Shown here one piece after another: positions 1 to 13,419 of a stretch of DNA of 64,000 nt. Each line of letters opens with the position of its first letter. The first letter of the stretch is position 1. Both the position numbers and the translations under genes were made by a program. The notes under the pieces were generated by a model. That model was given only the letters and a program-made list of their open reading frames with translations, ran no database searches and was not told the DNA's origin. The DNA comes from Fulvia fulva (lineage: Eukaryota; Ascomycota; Dothideomycetes; Mycosphaerellales; Mycosphaerellaceae). The stretch is taken from NCBI RefSeq assembly GCF_020509005.1, contig NC_063021.1, positions 1,054,001 through 1,118,000 on the forward strand, in the 5' to 3' direction.

Positions 1-2446
1 ACTCTAGTATGTCCTTACTGACATAGAAGCACGTACGGGGTCTACCGTCGCCTCGTAGGCATGTCGTATAGCCTAGTAACTTATAGCTCGTTAGTCTCTT
101 ATAGTACGGGTTAATCTATAGCTCCTAGATTATAAGGACGTAGTAGACGCGCGGGTCCGCCTCGTATAGGAAATGGTTCTAGACTATATCCTTACTATAG
201 TTGACGTTATACTAGATAATACTAAGCGTGTCGAGGCTAGTTATTAGTATCGACAATCATTTCCTCTATATCGTCCTATATCCTACTACCCTATACGTCC
301 TAGTCTACGCCTATCGGCTATATACTAAAGGGGAGCCGGGCCTAGTTAGATTCCCTCGCCGTAGCTAGTAGAGCACGTGGCCTCCCGTACGCTATAGGTT
401 ACGTATCCTTTATATCGTTCTCGGCCCTAGGGCGCTTATACCCGACCGCCGCTAGTTAGTTCCGGTATAGGCTAGCCTTACGGTCGCCGTAGAATCTTAG
501 GGCGACGGTTCTGTTTATAATTGCCTTGTTTTTCGCTAGTTTCCGCTATAGGCATTCCGTACTATACGATAGGTAGTACCCCGGACAGTCCGCGTACCGT
601 CTCGTAGTCGATATATAGTCCCTAGATATATAGTCTTCTATATAGTTCGAGTAGGCCTACTTATTTATATACGTATAGGTTTAGTGTCTATACTATTAGT
701 ATTTAAAGCATTAGAGGACACGAAAGGATAAGGAGTACTTTTCGACTATCTTAAGGCTATATTACTAGATTAGGCCTTGTTCTATTACTAGATCCGCCGC
801 TTTCGCGTCTTATAGCTATATAATTAGCGCCGAGGCCTTCTTACCTTCTAGCCATTTTCTATAGAGCTAAGTCGCCTTCTAGATTAGAGAGTTAAGAGTG
901 ACCGGGTTGTCCTCTTAGAGAGTACGTAGGTAACCTTAGTTAGTTCGGTCGAACTCTTTAGGTATATCGTAGACTAGGATAATAAATTGCTTCGTTAAGA
1001 CCTTCGCTAATACCGTAACCTTAGATACCTACTATAGCTATACCTCTAGGTGCCTCCTAGTAGTAGTAGAGCTAGTATAGATCTATAGAGTACCGTTAGA
1101 CTATTAGTTCACTACGACCACCCCTAGTTAGTTAATTCGTTAGGCGAGCTCCTTGTTCGATAGCTTCGTAACTTCGGCCTAGTCTTCCTTTACTACAATA
1201 CGGATCGTAACTATATTGTACGTAAGGCGGGGGCCTAGTATCGATGCCGCGACCGATGTCTAGCTATAGGGGTGTTGATCCCGGGTGGCCTTACTAATCT
1301 CCTAGGACGTCGTCCTTATTTCTTATTACCCTCGGTAATACGACAGTACAAGCGCCGTGCGTAGCTAAGTGATTATTACCTATAGAGACCGGTAAGGGAG
1401 CTGATCGTTAGTTTCTATACTTTTTACGTCCTCTATAAGTTGCTACTAGTTGTCTTAGGGGGGCTTTACCTATAGGGCCGTAGGCGCCGTTAGTACCGTA
1501 GCCTAGGCTACTATTACCTAGGAGTTGCCTAATGTAGCTAGGCACCTCCGCGGCGTTTAGAGCTAAAGAAACAGGGTGAAGAGAGCTTTAAGCTATCTAG
1601 ATTAAATAAGGTAGAACTCCCTTAGTCCTAGGGGTAGTGGCCTGCTTTATATATCGTTAGAATGGCCTTGATAAGAGCTTTCGAATGTGTCGTGTTTTGG
1701 CGTAGAGATCGATAGTCCGGATTTACGTCAGGTTGTTGCCCGCGCGAGATATCTTTCTATAATATTACCTATACGTACTTCCTCTACCGTAGCGCCGGGT
1801 CTACCTATAGTCCGAGGATCCTAAGCTAATTTACCGGGTTAGTCGTATACCCCTATATCTAGATAGAAGCTTATATATTATAGAACCGTAGCCGGCGCGT
1901 AAAGTGTATTAGATTGTACTTTTCTAGGATAAACCGAGCCCCGTACCTCCTAGCCTAGTCCTCGTAGATCTTATACTTCTCTTCTAGTAGCCTATAGTTC
2001 TCCTTAGTCGAGGAAGACTACGCTAGGATGTTTATGTCGTCTACGAAGCCGCTCGTAGCGGTGTTCTAGGATTCTAGGGCTAGGAGTAGTATCGCTATAA
2101 AGAAGAGGAACAGAATAGGTACTAGCGTTAAGCCTTACGGGATTCTAGTATAGACTACTTAAAATAGGCTTCTATACTAGCCGACTAGGATCGACGTACT
2201 ACGGTTTTAGAGGTAGGACCGTACGAAGTTAATAAGCTACTTAGGGAGTCCTTTCGACCTTAGGATATAGAGTAGCCGCGGGTATAACACGTAGTCAAAG
2301 GCTCCCGATATGTCTAGGCTAAGTAAGGATACTACCTTGTCCCTATTATTATACTAGATAGCCTTTACCTAAGAGGTAATAAGTTCTATCGCGGATAGCG
2401 TCGATCGCTACGGGCGCGTACCTATCACCTTAGGGTCTATAGACAC
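1..2446 (-). mobile_element. LINE fragment A (RT region), RIPped, 5'-truncated
   Basis: The minus strand reads as the reverse transcriptase part of a Tad1/I-like LINE. The catalytic F-V-D-D block lies on the minus strand near 2030-2055, and the stretch near 2400-2445 is the reverse complement of the copy at about 3722-3770. The element is cut at its 5' side by the junction near 2446, where it meets copy B head to head, and runs off the left edge of the window. The frame is full of TAG codons, so it is inactive. Confidence 0.75.
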
Positions 2447-5400
2447 CTAGACAGTACGCTTAAGAGACAAGGGTGCTACATTGTAGTAGGAGACTTTAAT
2501 ATACACTACCCTTCCTAGGAAAGCCTTATATAGCCGTACCCTATAGCTAACGAAGTACTCGACTTAATAGCGAGTAACGTAATTGCCCTTAATACCCTAA
2601 AGGACCTAGGTCCCTAGAAGAGAGGGGTACTCTAAGGTACGATCGACCTCTCCTAGATCTTAGATAGCTACTACTATACGGTAACCTACTATAGGATCGA
2701 ATATAAACTCGAGGCGTCGTTAGACTATATACTAGTTAGGACCTCTATTACGATATAGATATAACGTATACTAGCGAGAACCCCTAAGCTAAACTAGGGA
2801 AAGGCCTACTAGGCCAACATCTAGGTATACCTCGATAACTATAAGAGGCTAGTCTAGATCGCGTAGTAGTAATACAACAGTAAAGACGAGATAGACGAAG
2901 TAGTCTAGGGGTTAATAGACGAAATAAGAAAAGCGACCTTACTTTACGTTCCGCTTACCTAACTAACGATATAGTCTAAACTATACTAGACGCTAGAGTA
3001 TACTACGGTAGTAAGAGAAGTAAGGAGAGCCCGCCGGGTATAGACGAGCAGCTATAGCGAGGAGGCCTAGAACGTATATAGGGAGGTATACTAATAGAAG
3101 AAAGCTATAATACGGAGGGAGAAAGTAGTCGGCTAGAGGGCTATAGTAGAAGAAATCGCCGGTAAGCTAGCGAGGATATAGAAGCTAGCAGAATAGGCCC
3201 GACAGGACCCTATATAGGGCCCCTCCTTCTCTATCCTAGCGCTATAATCGCCTAGTAGCCCGGTTAGCGACCCCGAGGCCAAGGCGCGTCTACTAGCTAG
3301 TAAGTTCTTCCCGCCCCTAGTCGAGGCTAATCTAAGCGACATAAACAGCTCTACTCCTCTAGCCCCTAGTATCGCGGTCTAATAGGAGGTATCCGAGGGA
3401 TAAGTTGCCGCTATACTTAGGAAGTTACTAGCGAAGAAAGCCCCGGGGCCGGATAGGATCCTAAACGAGCTACTAAAGAAGTGTAGAGATTAACTAGCCC
3501 TAGTAGTCCTAGCGATCTTTAACGCCTACCTATAGACCGGATACTACCCGATAGTATAATCGACGATAGTAGTCCTACGTAAGCCGTAAAAGGAAGACTA
3601 TACGTAGGTAAAGTCGTACCGCCTAATTACGCTCCTTAATACTCTTAGGAAGGCGCTTAAGAAGCTAGTTATAACGAGACTCTCCGAGGCGGTAGAGGAA
3701 TACTCCTTACTCCCGGACACCTAGATAGGTACGCGCTCGTAGCGATCGACGCTATCCGCGATAGAACTTATTACCTCTTAGGTAAAGGCTATCTAGTATA
3801 ATAATAGGGACAAGGTAGTATCCTTACTTAGCCTAGACATATCGGGAGCCTTTGACTACGTATTATACCCGCGGCTACTCTATATCCTAAGGTCGAAAGG
3901 ACTCCCTAAGTAGCTTATTAACTTCGTACGGTCCTACCTCTAAAACCGTAGTACGTCGATCCTAGTCGGCTAGTATAGAAGCCTATTTTAAGCAATCTAT
4001 ACTAGAATCCCGTAAGGCTTAACGCTAGTACCTATTCTGTTCCTCTTCTTTATAGCGACGCTACTCCTAGCCCTAGAATCCTAGAACACCGCTACGAGCG
4101 GCTTCGTAGACGACATAAACATCCTAGCGTAGTCTTCCTCGACTAAGGAGAACTATAGGCTACTAGAAGAGAAGTATAAGATCTACGAGGACTAGGCTAG
4201 GAGGTACGGGGCTCGGTTTATCCTAGAAAAGTACAATCTAATACACTTTACGCGCCGGCTACGATTCTATAATATATAAGCTTCTATCTAGATATAGGGG
4301 TATACGACTAATCCGGTAAATTAGCTTAGGATCCTCGGACTATAGGTAGACCCGGCGCTACGGTAGAGGAAGTACGTATAGGTAATATTATAGAAAGTTA
4401 AATAGAATATAGCATTATACTAGAGGCTTACTACGTCTATATAGGGGGCGGACTTCTAGTAGTTACGACTTCTATATACGGCTATTATACGGCCAGTCCT
4501 TACCTATAGTAGCTAAGTATAGTCCTTAGGCGAGAGGGCCTACCTATTAAAGGGACTCGTCGCGCCGTTAGCGAAGATCTAAAACTAATGCCTAAGGAAG
4601 GTTACCGGGGTATATAAGTCGATACTAATAAGGATACTTAAGTACGAGACCGCTATACCGCCGATCGACCTATATATCTAGGGACTACGGACCTCCTACT
4701 TAGGCAAGTCGGTATAGTACCTAGTATAGAAGGTTATCGCTAGTATAGTCGTAAGGGCCCGCGAATTAGTACTAGCGTATAAGGACATTCGACCCGGAAA
4801 CAAGCCGAACTACCGGGTAAGGGACGAATAGCTAGTAATATAATAGGAGGGTAAGAAATTGTTTATAGAGTAACTATAGAAGGAAAGGTAGAATAACTAG
4901 GTTGTAGGGTATAGTAGACGCCCTTAGCTAGCGGGACAACCTAAGGAATAGTTAGCTACGAAATCCGCGGTTAAGCACCCCCCGAAGCTTATCTACTACC
5001 GCCTTACGAGAGTATAGAGTAGTATAGTAACCTAACTACAAAGCGAATATATCGGCCTCTAGGGGTACCTATTATAGAGGAAGGCTCTAGAATATATAAA
5101 TACTAGCTACCTCTACGGCTATTACTCCTAGAATATATAGTACGTACTCCTCGTCTACCCGAGGTAGTCGCTAGGAAGGGGGGAGTAGATAGTAAAGGCG
5201 AGGAACCGGACGATTAGGCTACTTCTTAATAACGCTAAGGACCTACGGCGTATTACGAACTAGATACTAGAGAAGGGCTAGCTAGAACAGTACCGCCTAG
5301 TAGGAGTAGTATAGAAAGAGGGGATACGGCGTAGCGCGACGAGACTAGCTAGGAGCGGGGGCTTACGGGATAGTGATATAGACTACGTACGTTTAGAGGG

Positions 5401-5545
5401 AAAGCTAATCTAGATAAGGAGAAGTCGGGGGCGGGAAGGGTTTTTACCTATTCGGGTTTCCCTTTATATATAATAATAGATATATACCTATATAGGCCGA
5501 GTAGGGTCCTAGAATATAGGAATGACAAATCTATCTATCTATATT
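2447..5545 (+). mobile_element. LINE copy B (EN-RT), RIPped, 5'-truncated
   Basis: The plus strand carries a decayed LINE ORF2. The endonuclease signature V-V-G-D-F-N-I-H-Y-P-S is at about 2485-2520. A G-P-D-K-like RT block follows near 3450, then R-K-P...K-E-D-Y and Y-R-L-I-T-L-L-N near 3580-3640, L-D-I-S-G-A-F-D near 3835-3855, and F-V-D-D-I-N-I-L near 4095-4120. Stops stand at former Gln/Trp positions. The 3' end is a short ATCT-type tetranucleotide tail near 5528-5543, as in LINEs that end in a simple repeat. ORF1 and the start of the endonuclease are missing. It belongs to the same family as fragment A. Confidence 0.8.
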
Positions 5546-5839
5546 AGCTATAATCTACTTTAAGTTACGACTTAGCGAGTACGATACCTAATCTTAGTAC
5601 TTCCTTATATACTATCGCGGTTTCTCTATAATCTTCCGAATATAGCTTCTCGTATCTCTCTATACGTTAGTAATAATCTATTTAAAGTGTTATAAGTAGG
5701 TATAAGTACGTAGTCGAGTAAGGTATAAGTCGAATAGATGTTCTATCTAATAGAGGCGCGGAGGGCGCGAGAGTTATATACGGGCGCTAAGCCGCTAGTC
5801 GGATTAGTTAGTAGGCGCGGGGTCTAGGTACGTACCTAC

Positions 5840-7846
5840 GGGTTTAAGTAAATATACGCCGGTACGGTAATACTAGATGTAGCAACTAGCGAGGTAGGCG
5901 AGAGCTAGAGGGATAGAGAAGACGCCTTACTTCCCGCCTATAGTTAATATAACGGGGACGCTAAGGTTAACGCCGGAGGTAAAAGCGAAGGCGTTTACGG
6001 ACTACTTCTTCTTAATATAAGTCGACGCGGACCTAACGGATATAGTAGGTACGTCGTACCCCGAACTATTAGATATATACTAGATAGTCTAGCTAGGCGA
6101 GGTTAAGGCCGTAATAGGATAGCTTAAGGGAAGAAAGGCCCTAGGGCCCGACAAAATCCTAAATCTCCTACTAAAGGAATATAAAGAGGAAATCGCCCCG
6201 AGCCTAGCTAAGCTCTTTACTACTTGTCTACGGAAAGGCTACTATCCGAAGCCGTATAGAGACTCCCTAATAGTAGTTATCCGGAAGCTATAGAAGGAAG
6301 ACTATAATAGGCTTAAGTTATATAGACTAATTACGCTCCTAAATATAGTAGGGAAGATCCTAGAGAAGGTAGTAGCCTAGAGACTTATAAAACTAGTCGA
6401 GGAGAACAACATCCTCTCGGAGACATAGATAGGAGATCTAAACCCTCTAGTACTATAGACGGAATAGAACAGTATTACTACTCTCTCTAGATATCTCCGG
6501 AGTATTCGATAACGTCTCCTATAAAAGACTACTCTATATACTCCGATAGAAAAGAGTCCCCGTATAGGCTACGAAATTTATTTACTCCTTCCTTAAAGAG
6601 AGGACTACGAGAATAGTCCTCGGGAGGTATAAATCTAAAAGGGTATACGTAGAGACCGGAATCCCCTAAGGATCTACGCTATCCCCGATCCTATTCCTAA
6701 TCTTTATAGCCGACCTTATCCCCTTACTTAGGTCCCCTTAGACTTCGGCGTTAGGCTTCGTAGACAATATAAATATCCTAGCCTAGCCCGCGATAACGGA
6801 GGAAAACTATAGACTACTTACGAAGAGATATAGAGTATATAAGGACTAGGCTAGACGCTACGGCGTCCGTTTTGCCCTAGAGAAATACTAGCTGATCTAC
6901 TTTAGTAAAGCGAGGACCTCCTATAATATGTAGGTAACTATAATAATCTAGGGATACGAGACGAAGCCCTCCCCCGAACTCCGAGTACTAGGAATCTAGC
7001 TAGACTCGAAGCTAAGCTAGAACCTATAGATTAAGAAGGCCTAGAATAGGGTATAAGTAATCGAGGTATTAATAACACGTCTTACTAAGTTAACGTAGGG
7101 GGCGACCTTCGATAAAGTAAGAATAATATATAAAGTAATCGTTCGACTAGCGATACTTTACGGGGTATAAATCTAGGGTACGGGGGGAGTTAATAAGCTA
7201 GTACCGCGACGGATCGAACATCCTCTTAATCGAACCTAAGTAAGTAACCTAAGGAGAATTCTCGGAGCGTATAAGACTATACCGATAAGAGTAGCCGAGA
7301 TAGAGACCGGGATACTACCTATCCGTTACTATATCTAAGGGATAAGGATCTAATATACGGCGAAGACGATAGAGTACCTAGTATAGTAAACTATCTACTA
7401 TAAGATAGTACGAATCGTATAGAGATATAGCCGGCTATATATAGGACCGTACGTAAGGAGGAGTTAGAAGCGGGACGACCTACGGGTTTTTAGGAAAGTA
7501 TAAGGAATGCTAGAGTAGCTAGTAAGGGAGGAGGAGAAACGAAGAACCCGGGAAAAGAAGGGGAGTAAGGGAAAGTCCTAGAGCCTCGTAGAGTAGGTAG
7601 CCGGCTACCTATAGGAATAGGAATAGAATAGTAACCCGCTAGCGAGAATAGGCCCCCTAGTCCTACGAACCTTCTAGAGACATAACTACCTCCTATACCG
7701 CGACCTTATAAGGGTAGAAGTAAGCGTAATAATCTAAATCCGGCCCGAATATATCGGGCTTAGGGCTTACTTATATAGGAGGAACGTCCTAGATATAGAT
7801 AACCTAGCGTATAAGTATAGCTACCCGTCGTAGAACCCGGAATATA
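5840..7846 (+). mobile_element. LINE copy C (RT part), RIPped
   Basis: This is a second LINE family on the plus strand. The RT blocks G-P-D-K-I-L-N (near 6135-6160), Y-R-L-I-T-L-L-N (near 6320-6345), L-D-I-S-G-V-F-D-N (near 6490-6515) and F-V-D-N-I-N-I-L (near 6757-6785) can be read between TAG and TAA stops. The second catalytic Asp of the F-V-D-D box reads Asn, as expected from a RIP change. The left edge is uncertain (5.55-5.95 kb), and the element ends next to the tetranucleotide tail of the opposing copy D near 7847. Confidence 0.7.
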
Positions 7847-10800
7847 TAGATAGATAGATATTTCATTTAAGCTATTATAGTGCCCTTAAGCCTATATAGC
7901 TATACTATCTTATTTTTATATATATAGAGGGGAAACCGTATTAGTAAAAACCCCTCCTCCTTCCTACCTATCTTTTCCCCCTCGTTATTATCTTAGATTT
8001 CCCTTATTAAGAGTATACTAGTGTTATAGGCCTACCCTAATAACTATCCTATCTATAACCCCTCTAGCTTCCGCCTCTTATCTATCTACTCCTCCGTCTC
8101 GCTAGCGAGGCTAAACTACTAGAGGTATCCCTACTATAGTATCTACCGAGCGATTTGGCAAATATTACCTTTGTCCCTAATAATTGACTTATAGTCTCTC
8201 CTTCCCGCTTAGTACCTCTAATTTCCCCTACTACTCGCCTACTATAGGCATTGTAGTAGTATATATTCTAGGTTTTACGATAGGTAGCTATACTAGTAGG
8301 CTAGGCTTTAGATATCTAGTACGCGTCTCCTAAATAGGGAGGCCCTCAGTCTAATATATTTGGACCTAAATTAGATTGCTATACTTACTTCGGCCCTTAT
8401 TAGGTCCCTATATAGCTAGTAATTATGTCTCTAGAAGGCTCGGAGTACTATCGGGCCTATTATCTTAGGGGGCTTCCTTTTCTAGTCCTACTCCTATAGG
8501 TAGCTCGCTATCTATTCCGCTAGACTTTAGATCTTAGCCTTGCTCCCGCTAGCCTAGTAAGTCCTACGCTCCTCCTCTTCTCGTGCTAGCCATTCGGTAC
8601 TTATCTATACGGCCGTAAAGGTAGTAAGGTCATCCTCTTTTTAGCTTGTCCTATATCCGGCCCCTCTCCGGTAGCGGCTTTCTATCTTATTCTTTACCTC
8701 CTAGATTGTAGTTTATACTAGGTAATCTATCGTCTTTACCGCGTATTAAATTCTTATTCCCCGGATATATTAGCCGATTAGTAGTATTCCCGTCTCTATT
8801 TCTACCGTACTTATTAACGTTGTCTTATATACGCCTAGTATCCTACGTAGGTTACCTACCTATATCCTATTTAGGGGTTGCTCTATTTGTTTCGGGATCA
8901 GCTTACCTACGCCTCCTATACCCTAAATTTATACCCCGTATAATATAGCTAGTCTAATAATCGCCTTATATATTACCCTTACCTTATCGAATATTACTCT
9001 CTATATAGACGCCGTAAGCCTCTTTATCGAGGCTTCGTTAACTTACGCTCGACTCTAGGCTTTCTTAATCTATACGTTCTAGCTTAGCTTTGGATCGAGC
9101 TAGATCCCTAGTACTTATAGCTCCGCTAATAGCTTAGTCTCGTAGCCTTAGATTCTTACCGCCGCCTTTATATTATAGTATATTCTCGCTTTACTAAAGT
9201 ATATGAGCTAGTACTTTTTAGGGGCGAACCGTGTACTATACTTCTTTACCTACTCCTCGTATTTCTTATACCTATCTTTAAGGAGGCGATAGTTCTCCTC
9301 TATCGAGTCTAACTAGGCTAGAATGTTTATATCGTCTACGAATCCTAATACTAAGGTTTACGGAGAGGTGAGTAGGGGAATTAGATTAGACATAAATATT
9401 AGAAACAGGATAGAGAAGAGAGTAGATCCCTAAGGTATTCTAGTCTCTACCTTTACCGGGTCGGACGTATACCTCCCTAGGACTAGGTATATCGTCCGTT
9501 CCTAGAGAAAGGAGTAGACAAACTTTATTACCTACTAGGAGATACCTTTCTATTATAGGATATATATTAGCCTTTAGTATAAGACGTTATCGAAGGCTCC
9601 TATAATGTCGAGGGATAGTAAGGACGCCGCTCGGTTCCTACCGTAGTACTAGATAGTCTAAATTTGCTCCGTAATTAGCTCTATTACTATTAGTATCGAT
9701 CGCTAGCTTCTTCCCCCTATCTATATTACTAGGAGTACGTAGTTGTCCTCGGCTAGCTACGTAAGTCTCTAGGCTACTATCTTCTCTAAAACCTTCCCTA
9801 TCGTATTTAGAAGTACAATTAGCCTATACGATTTGAGCTAAGTATAGTCCTCTTTCTATAGCTTACGTAGTACTACTATTATAGACTCTCTATACGGCTT
9901 CGGGTGATACCCTAGCCGTAGGTACGCGGTAAATAGGTTTATAAGGCTCGGCGCGATCTCTTCTCTATACTCTTTTAGTAGTATATTTAGTATCCTATCT
10001 AGGCCTAGGGCTTTTCGTCCTTTTAGCTTACTTATAACTCCTATTACTATATTAGAGCTAACCGCCTAATCTATGTCTAGGGGTTCCGGGTATATACTCG
10101 GGTCGATATCCGTAAGGTCTACCTCTACTTATATAGAAAAGAAATAGTCGGCTAATACTCTTGCCTTACCCTAGGGCGTAGTCTAGGCAATCCCTTCGCG
10201 GTCTATAATTAGAGGGAGGTAAGGGGTTTGTTACTCTTTAGGTAGTCGTACCTATTTAGTAAGTCTCTATATCTGTTCTAGGTTTTCTATAACGAGCCTA
10301 ATTATTACTCTCTAGTCCTATAGCTTATCGCGTCTTATCTATACCTTCTTCTCTTATATCGCGCGATAGTATTGCTCCTACGTCTCTTAGGTATACTCCT
10401 TCGTCTACTATCGCCTTGCCCTTCTAGCCTCCTTTACCTTCGTAGAGTATTTAGGGGTCTAGAAGGCCTTCTACTAAGTTAAGGGCCGGAGTAACGGCGT
10501 ATATTATTCCGCTACTTACTATATAACCGAGGTAATTTGTTCCGCTACTTGATCTAGCTAAGCTATCGTCTCGAGTTCTCTATACCGCGGTAGGTTTACT
10601 ATTAGGAAGCCTCTTATATTGTCCTAGCGTACCTTCTTCTAGTTACGGCGTAGTTTACTTATAGGCTCCTCTATCGCCTTTACCTCTAGCGTCGTTTAAA
10701 TAGAGATATAGTCTAAGGAGGCCTCTAGCGCGTAGTTCGGTCGGTATTAGACTAGTCTCTCTTTAAGTTCTCGTAATAGAAAGTATAGGTCGATTATACT

Positions 10801-12985
10801 TATACTTATACGGGCCTTCTACGTCTCTATTCCCTTTAGTATTACTAAGGCCATTCCGTAGCGTACGGTTATATCTAGTAGCTTTCCCTCTAGAAACGCG
10901 TACGGGGGAGTGAAGTCGAGTCCCTACTATAGGTAGTAGAGGTTAAAGTCGCCGAGGAGTACTTACTTCGTGTCTTAGCTTAGGGTCCGCTCTAGGTAGG
11001 CGAGGGTTCCTAGTTCCCTACTCGTCCGACCCCGCGGTAGCGGGTTATAAACGTTATAGATCTAGATAGAGCCTTATGTCGTGTCGATCTAGATTAATGT
11101 TATGTCTCCTAGGTTACCCTACTACGGTAGTATAACCTTCTACGACTCAAGGTCTATAGTCTTACTTACGTATATATATATCCTCGGGATAACGCCTCGT
11201 TCGCCCGTAATTACGGTATAGTATCTCCGGTTATTATAAGTAGCTAGGAGTCCTACCTAGGGATTGATCTATAGTTCCTATACCGTAATAACGTAGTACC
11301 GTAGCGGGTCTAGCTCTTATAGAAAGTGGCGCTAGACCTTGTCTCTACTTTTGTTTACGTTATACTATACGATAGTAATATTATTATATAGTATTATTTG
11401 TTATCCGTAAGGTCTATTTCCGTACTAACCTACTATATCTCCTAAGCCTATATCCCGCTATCCGGCTAGCCCTAGGGCCGCTAGGGCGCCCTAAAGATTC
11501 GTATTTAGCCTAGTTCGTTAGTAGCCCGGTTAAGGTGTCGAGGCCTACCGGGAGGTAGATACGTTTAAGGTTAGGTTCCCTTATTCGTCTCTTCTACCCT
11601 CTTCCTCTTACTCGGCTCGAAGTCCTTATATACGGTAGGTCCCTCCTACTATCGTTAGGGGTACCTAGCTAGTATAGAGATCCTTACTTGTCTCGCTCGT
11701 TCTTATACTACTATTCTAGCTAGGTATTAGTTTGAATATACTAGGTACCTTCTACCGTAGTATATATACCTACTCTCCTTTTTTAGGCATTCCCTTCCCT
11801 AGTATAGGCCTACGTAGTAAGGACACCTTAGGGTCTTTTCCCCGTATTTTAGGGCTATATAACCGTACTGTTTGTATTAGAAGTATTATAGTACCCTATA
11901 GCTACTCTAATAGATCTCCGTGTCTATTCTCTCGTAGTTATAGAATAGCCTATTATCTAGTATCTAGTTAGCTTGTTCCGCTATCTCTATCTAGATAATA
12001 AGCGATATATACGTCTTCTCTCGGTCTACTGTCTTATATAACTATACCGCCTTCGTTAGTCGTACTTCTAGGGATATATTCTAGTTCTATACTTAGAGTT
12101 AGGGAAGGTCTTCGACCTTAAATGTCCTAGGGACCCCGTAGGCGATAACGGTATACTATTAGTAGGAGACTCGCGCCGTCTTTATAACTTTAGTAGTCTA
12201 CTTCTTATAGGTCTCTAGTTTTCGTCTATTAGACTCTTATACGGTAAAGAGTCTTACTACGCCTATTGCCTCTACCTTCGCTCCGACTACCTCCTTTTAG
12301 CCGATTCTATCGATAATCTCTTTGCTTATTAGGGCTACGATTTCTTATTTCTCCGCCGGATTAGGATTATATAGGCGTACCGTATTACTTACCTTTATAG
12401 GGAGTTAATTCTTACCTACTACTACTATTACCTATATAGTTAGTCTCTAGGCTACCTTCTATATTGCTTATCAGATTGTCTTCGGGATTTAGTATAATAG
12501 CGCTTTTAGCGCTCCTAGTAGCTATACTATAGTGTTCTTATATACCCGGGCTAGGTGTTCGTTATCCTCTAGTAAGTTTTCCGCCTCCGTATATAGGGTC
12601 GTCTATGCTATATTATTTATCGTTAGCCTCTACTTTCTATATAGTAGCCCTTAGCTTATATCCTAGGTTTTTCCTTAGTTTGTTCCTCGGCTTAGCTCTT
12701 AGTACTAAATGTTCGTAAGGCTATAGCTCTCGTTAGTTACTATCCTCCGCTACTATTCGGGGTAAGGTCGCGCTTCCTAATTAGGTAGTTATCCTCCGTA
12801 GCTCCGTAACTCTAGGGTCTACCGTTAGGGGAATAGAACCTTAGTTTTAGGGTTCTTTATACTACGATTACGCCGCCGCTAGCGTAGGCGGGTCGCTACT
12901 ACTTAAGTAGATTACTCGTCTTAGTAAGGGCTGTCGAATAGATAGTCCTCGTCGATATTCCGCTCGAAGTTTAGATATTAATTAG
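7847..12985 (-). mobile_element. LINE copy D, near full length, RIPped
   Basis: This copy of about 5.1 kb reads on the minus strand. Its 3' tail is the TAGA repeat (plus strand) at 7847-7860. The RT box F-V-D-D is near 9330-9355 and the endonuclease motif L-L-G-D-F-N-L near 10935-10965. Upstream of ORF2 is a gag-like ORF1, with remnants of CCHC zinc knuckles near 11760-11910 (C-P-x-x and Y-G-x-I-A-x-K patterns in which several Cys and His codons have become Tyr). The 5' border near 12985 is an estimate from where ORF1-like sequence ends. Numerous TAG codons make it inactive. Confidence 0.75.
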
Positions 12986-12989
12986 TTCA

Positions 12990-13410
12990 CCCGGAATATA
13001 TAGTCGTACGGTACCTATAGTAGGTAGAAGGGCGGAGTATATAGAGAGCGAGAGTAGCTAGACGCGACTACTAGTCGATCTTTACGAATAAGAGCAACGT
13101 ATAGAGGATAGTACGTTAGGTCTTAAGATAAGGATACCTTACTTAGTTTAAACTAGCGAACGAGACGGAGGAGTAGATAGAGAAGAGGAGGGAGACTAAG
13201 GGGATATAGATAAGGTAGTTATTAGGGCAGGCCTATAATACTAGTATATTCTCTATAAGGAAAGCGGGAAGGCAAATAATAGATAATAGTAGTATAGGAG
13301 AGGAGAGGGGTTTTTACCGCGAGCGGTTTCCCCTTCGTAAGACAGATATACGTAGAATAGCTATATAGGCTAGGAGGCACTATAACAGCTTAATAAACAA
13401 TATATATTAA
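12990..13410 (+). mobile_element. LINE 3'-end fragment E, inverted relative to D
   Basis: The stretch 13145-13400 is a diverged reverse complement of 7865-8120, the 3' end of copy D. Shared landmarks include a GAGACGGAGGAGTAGATAG-like block, a GGGGTTTTTA...CGGTTTCCCC block and a CACTATAA.AGCTTAA end. It is therefore the 3' tail of another member of the same LINE family in the opposite orientation, so D is flanked by inverted 3' ends. The left border with D is approximate. Confidence 0.6.
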
Positions 13411-13419
13411 TCGTTTTCA

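Noticed and set aside
3133..3342. Open frames of 69-97 codons in the RIPped block (also 11732-11971)
   Set aside because: They lie opposite to, or out of frame with, decayed LINE coding sequence and have no domain.
1..5545. Twin-priming 5' inversion of a single LINE
   Set aside because: Twin priming yields two non-overlapping segments of one element. Here both arms contain the RT region, so two copies are involved.
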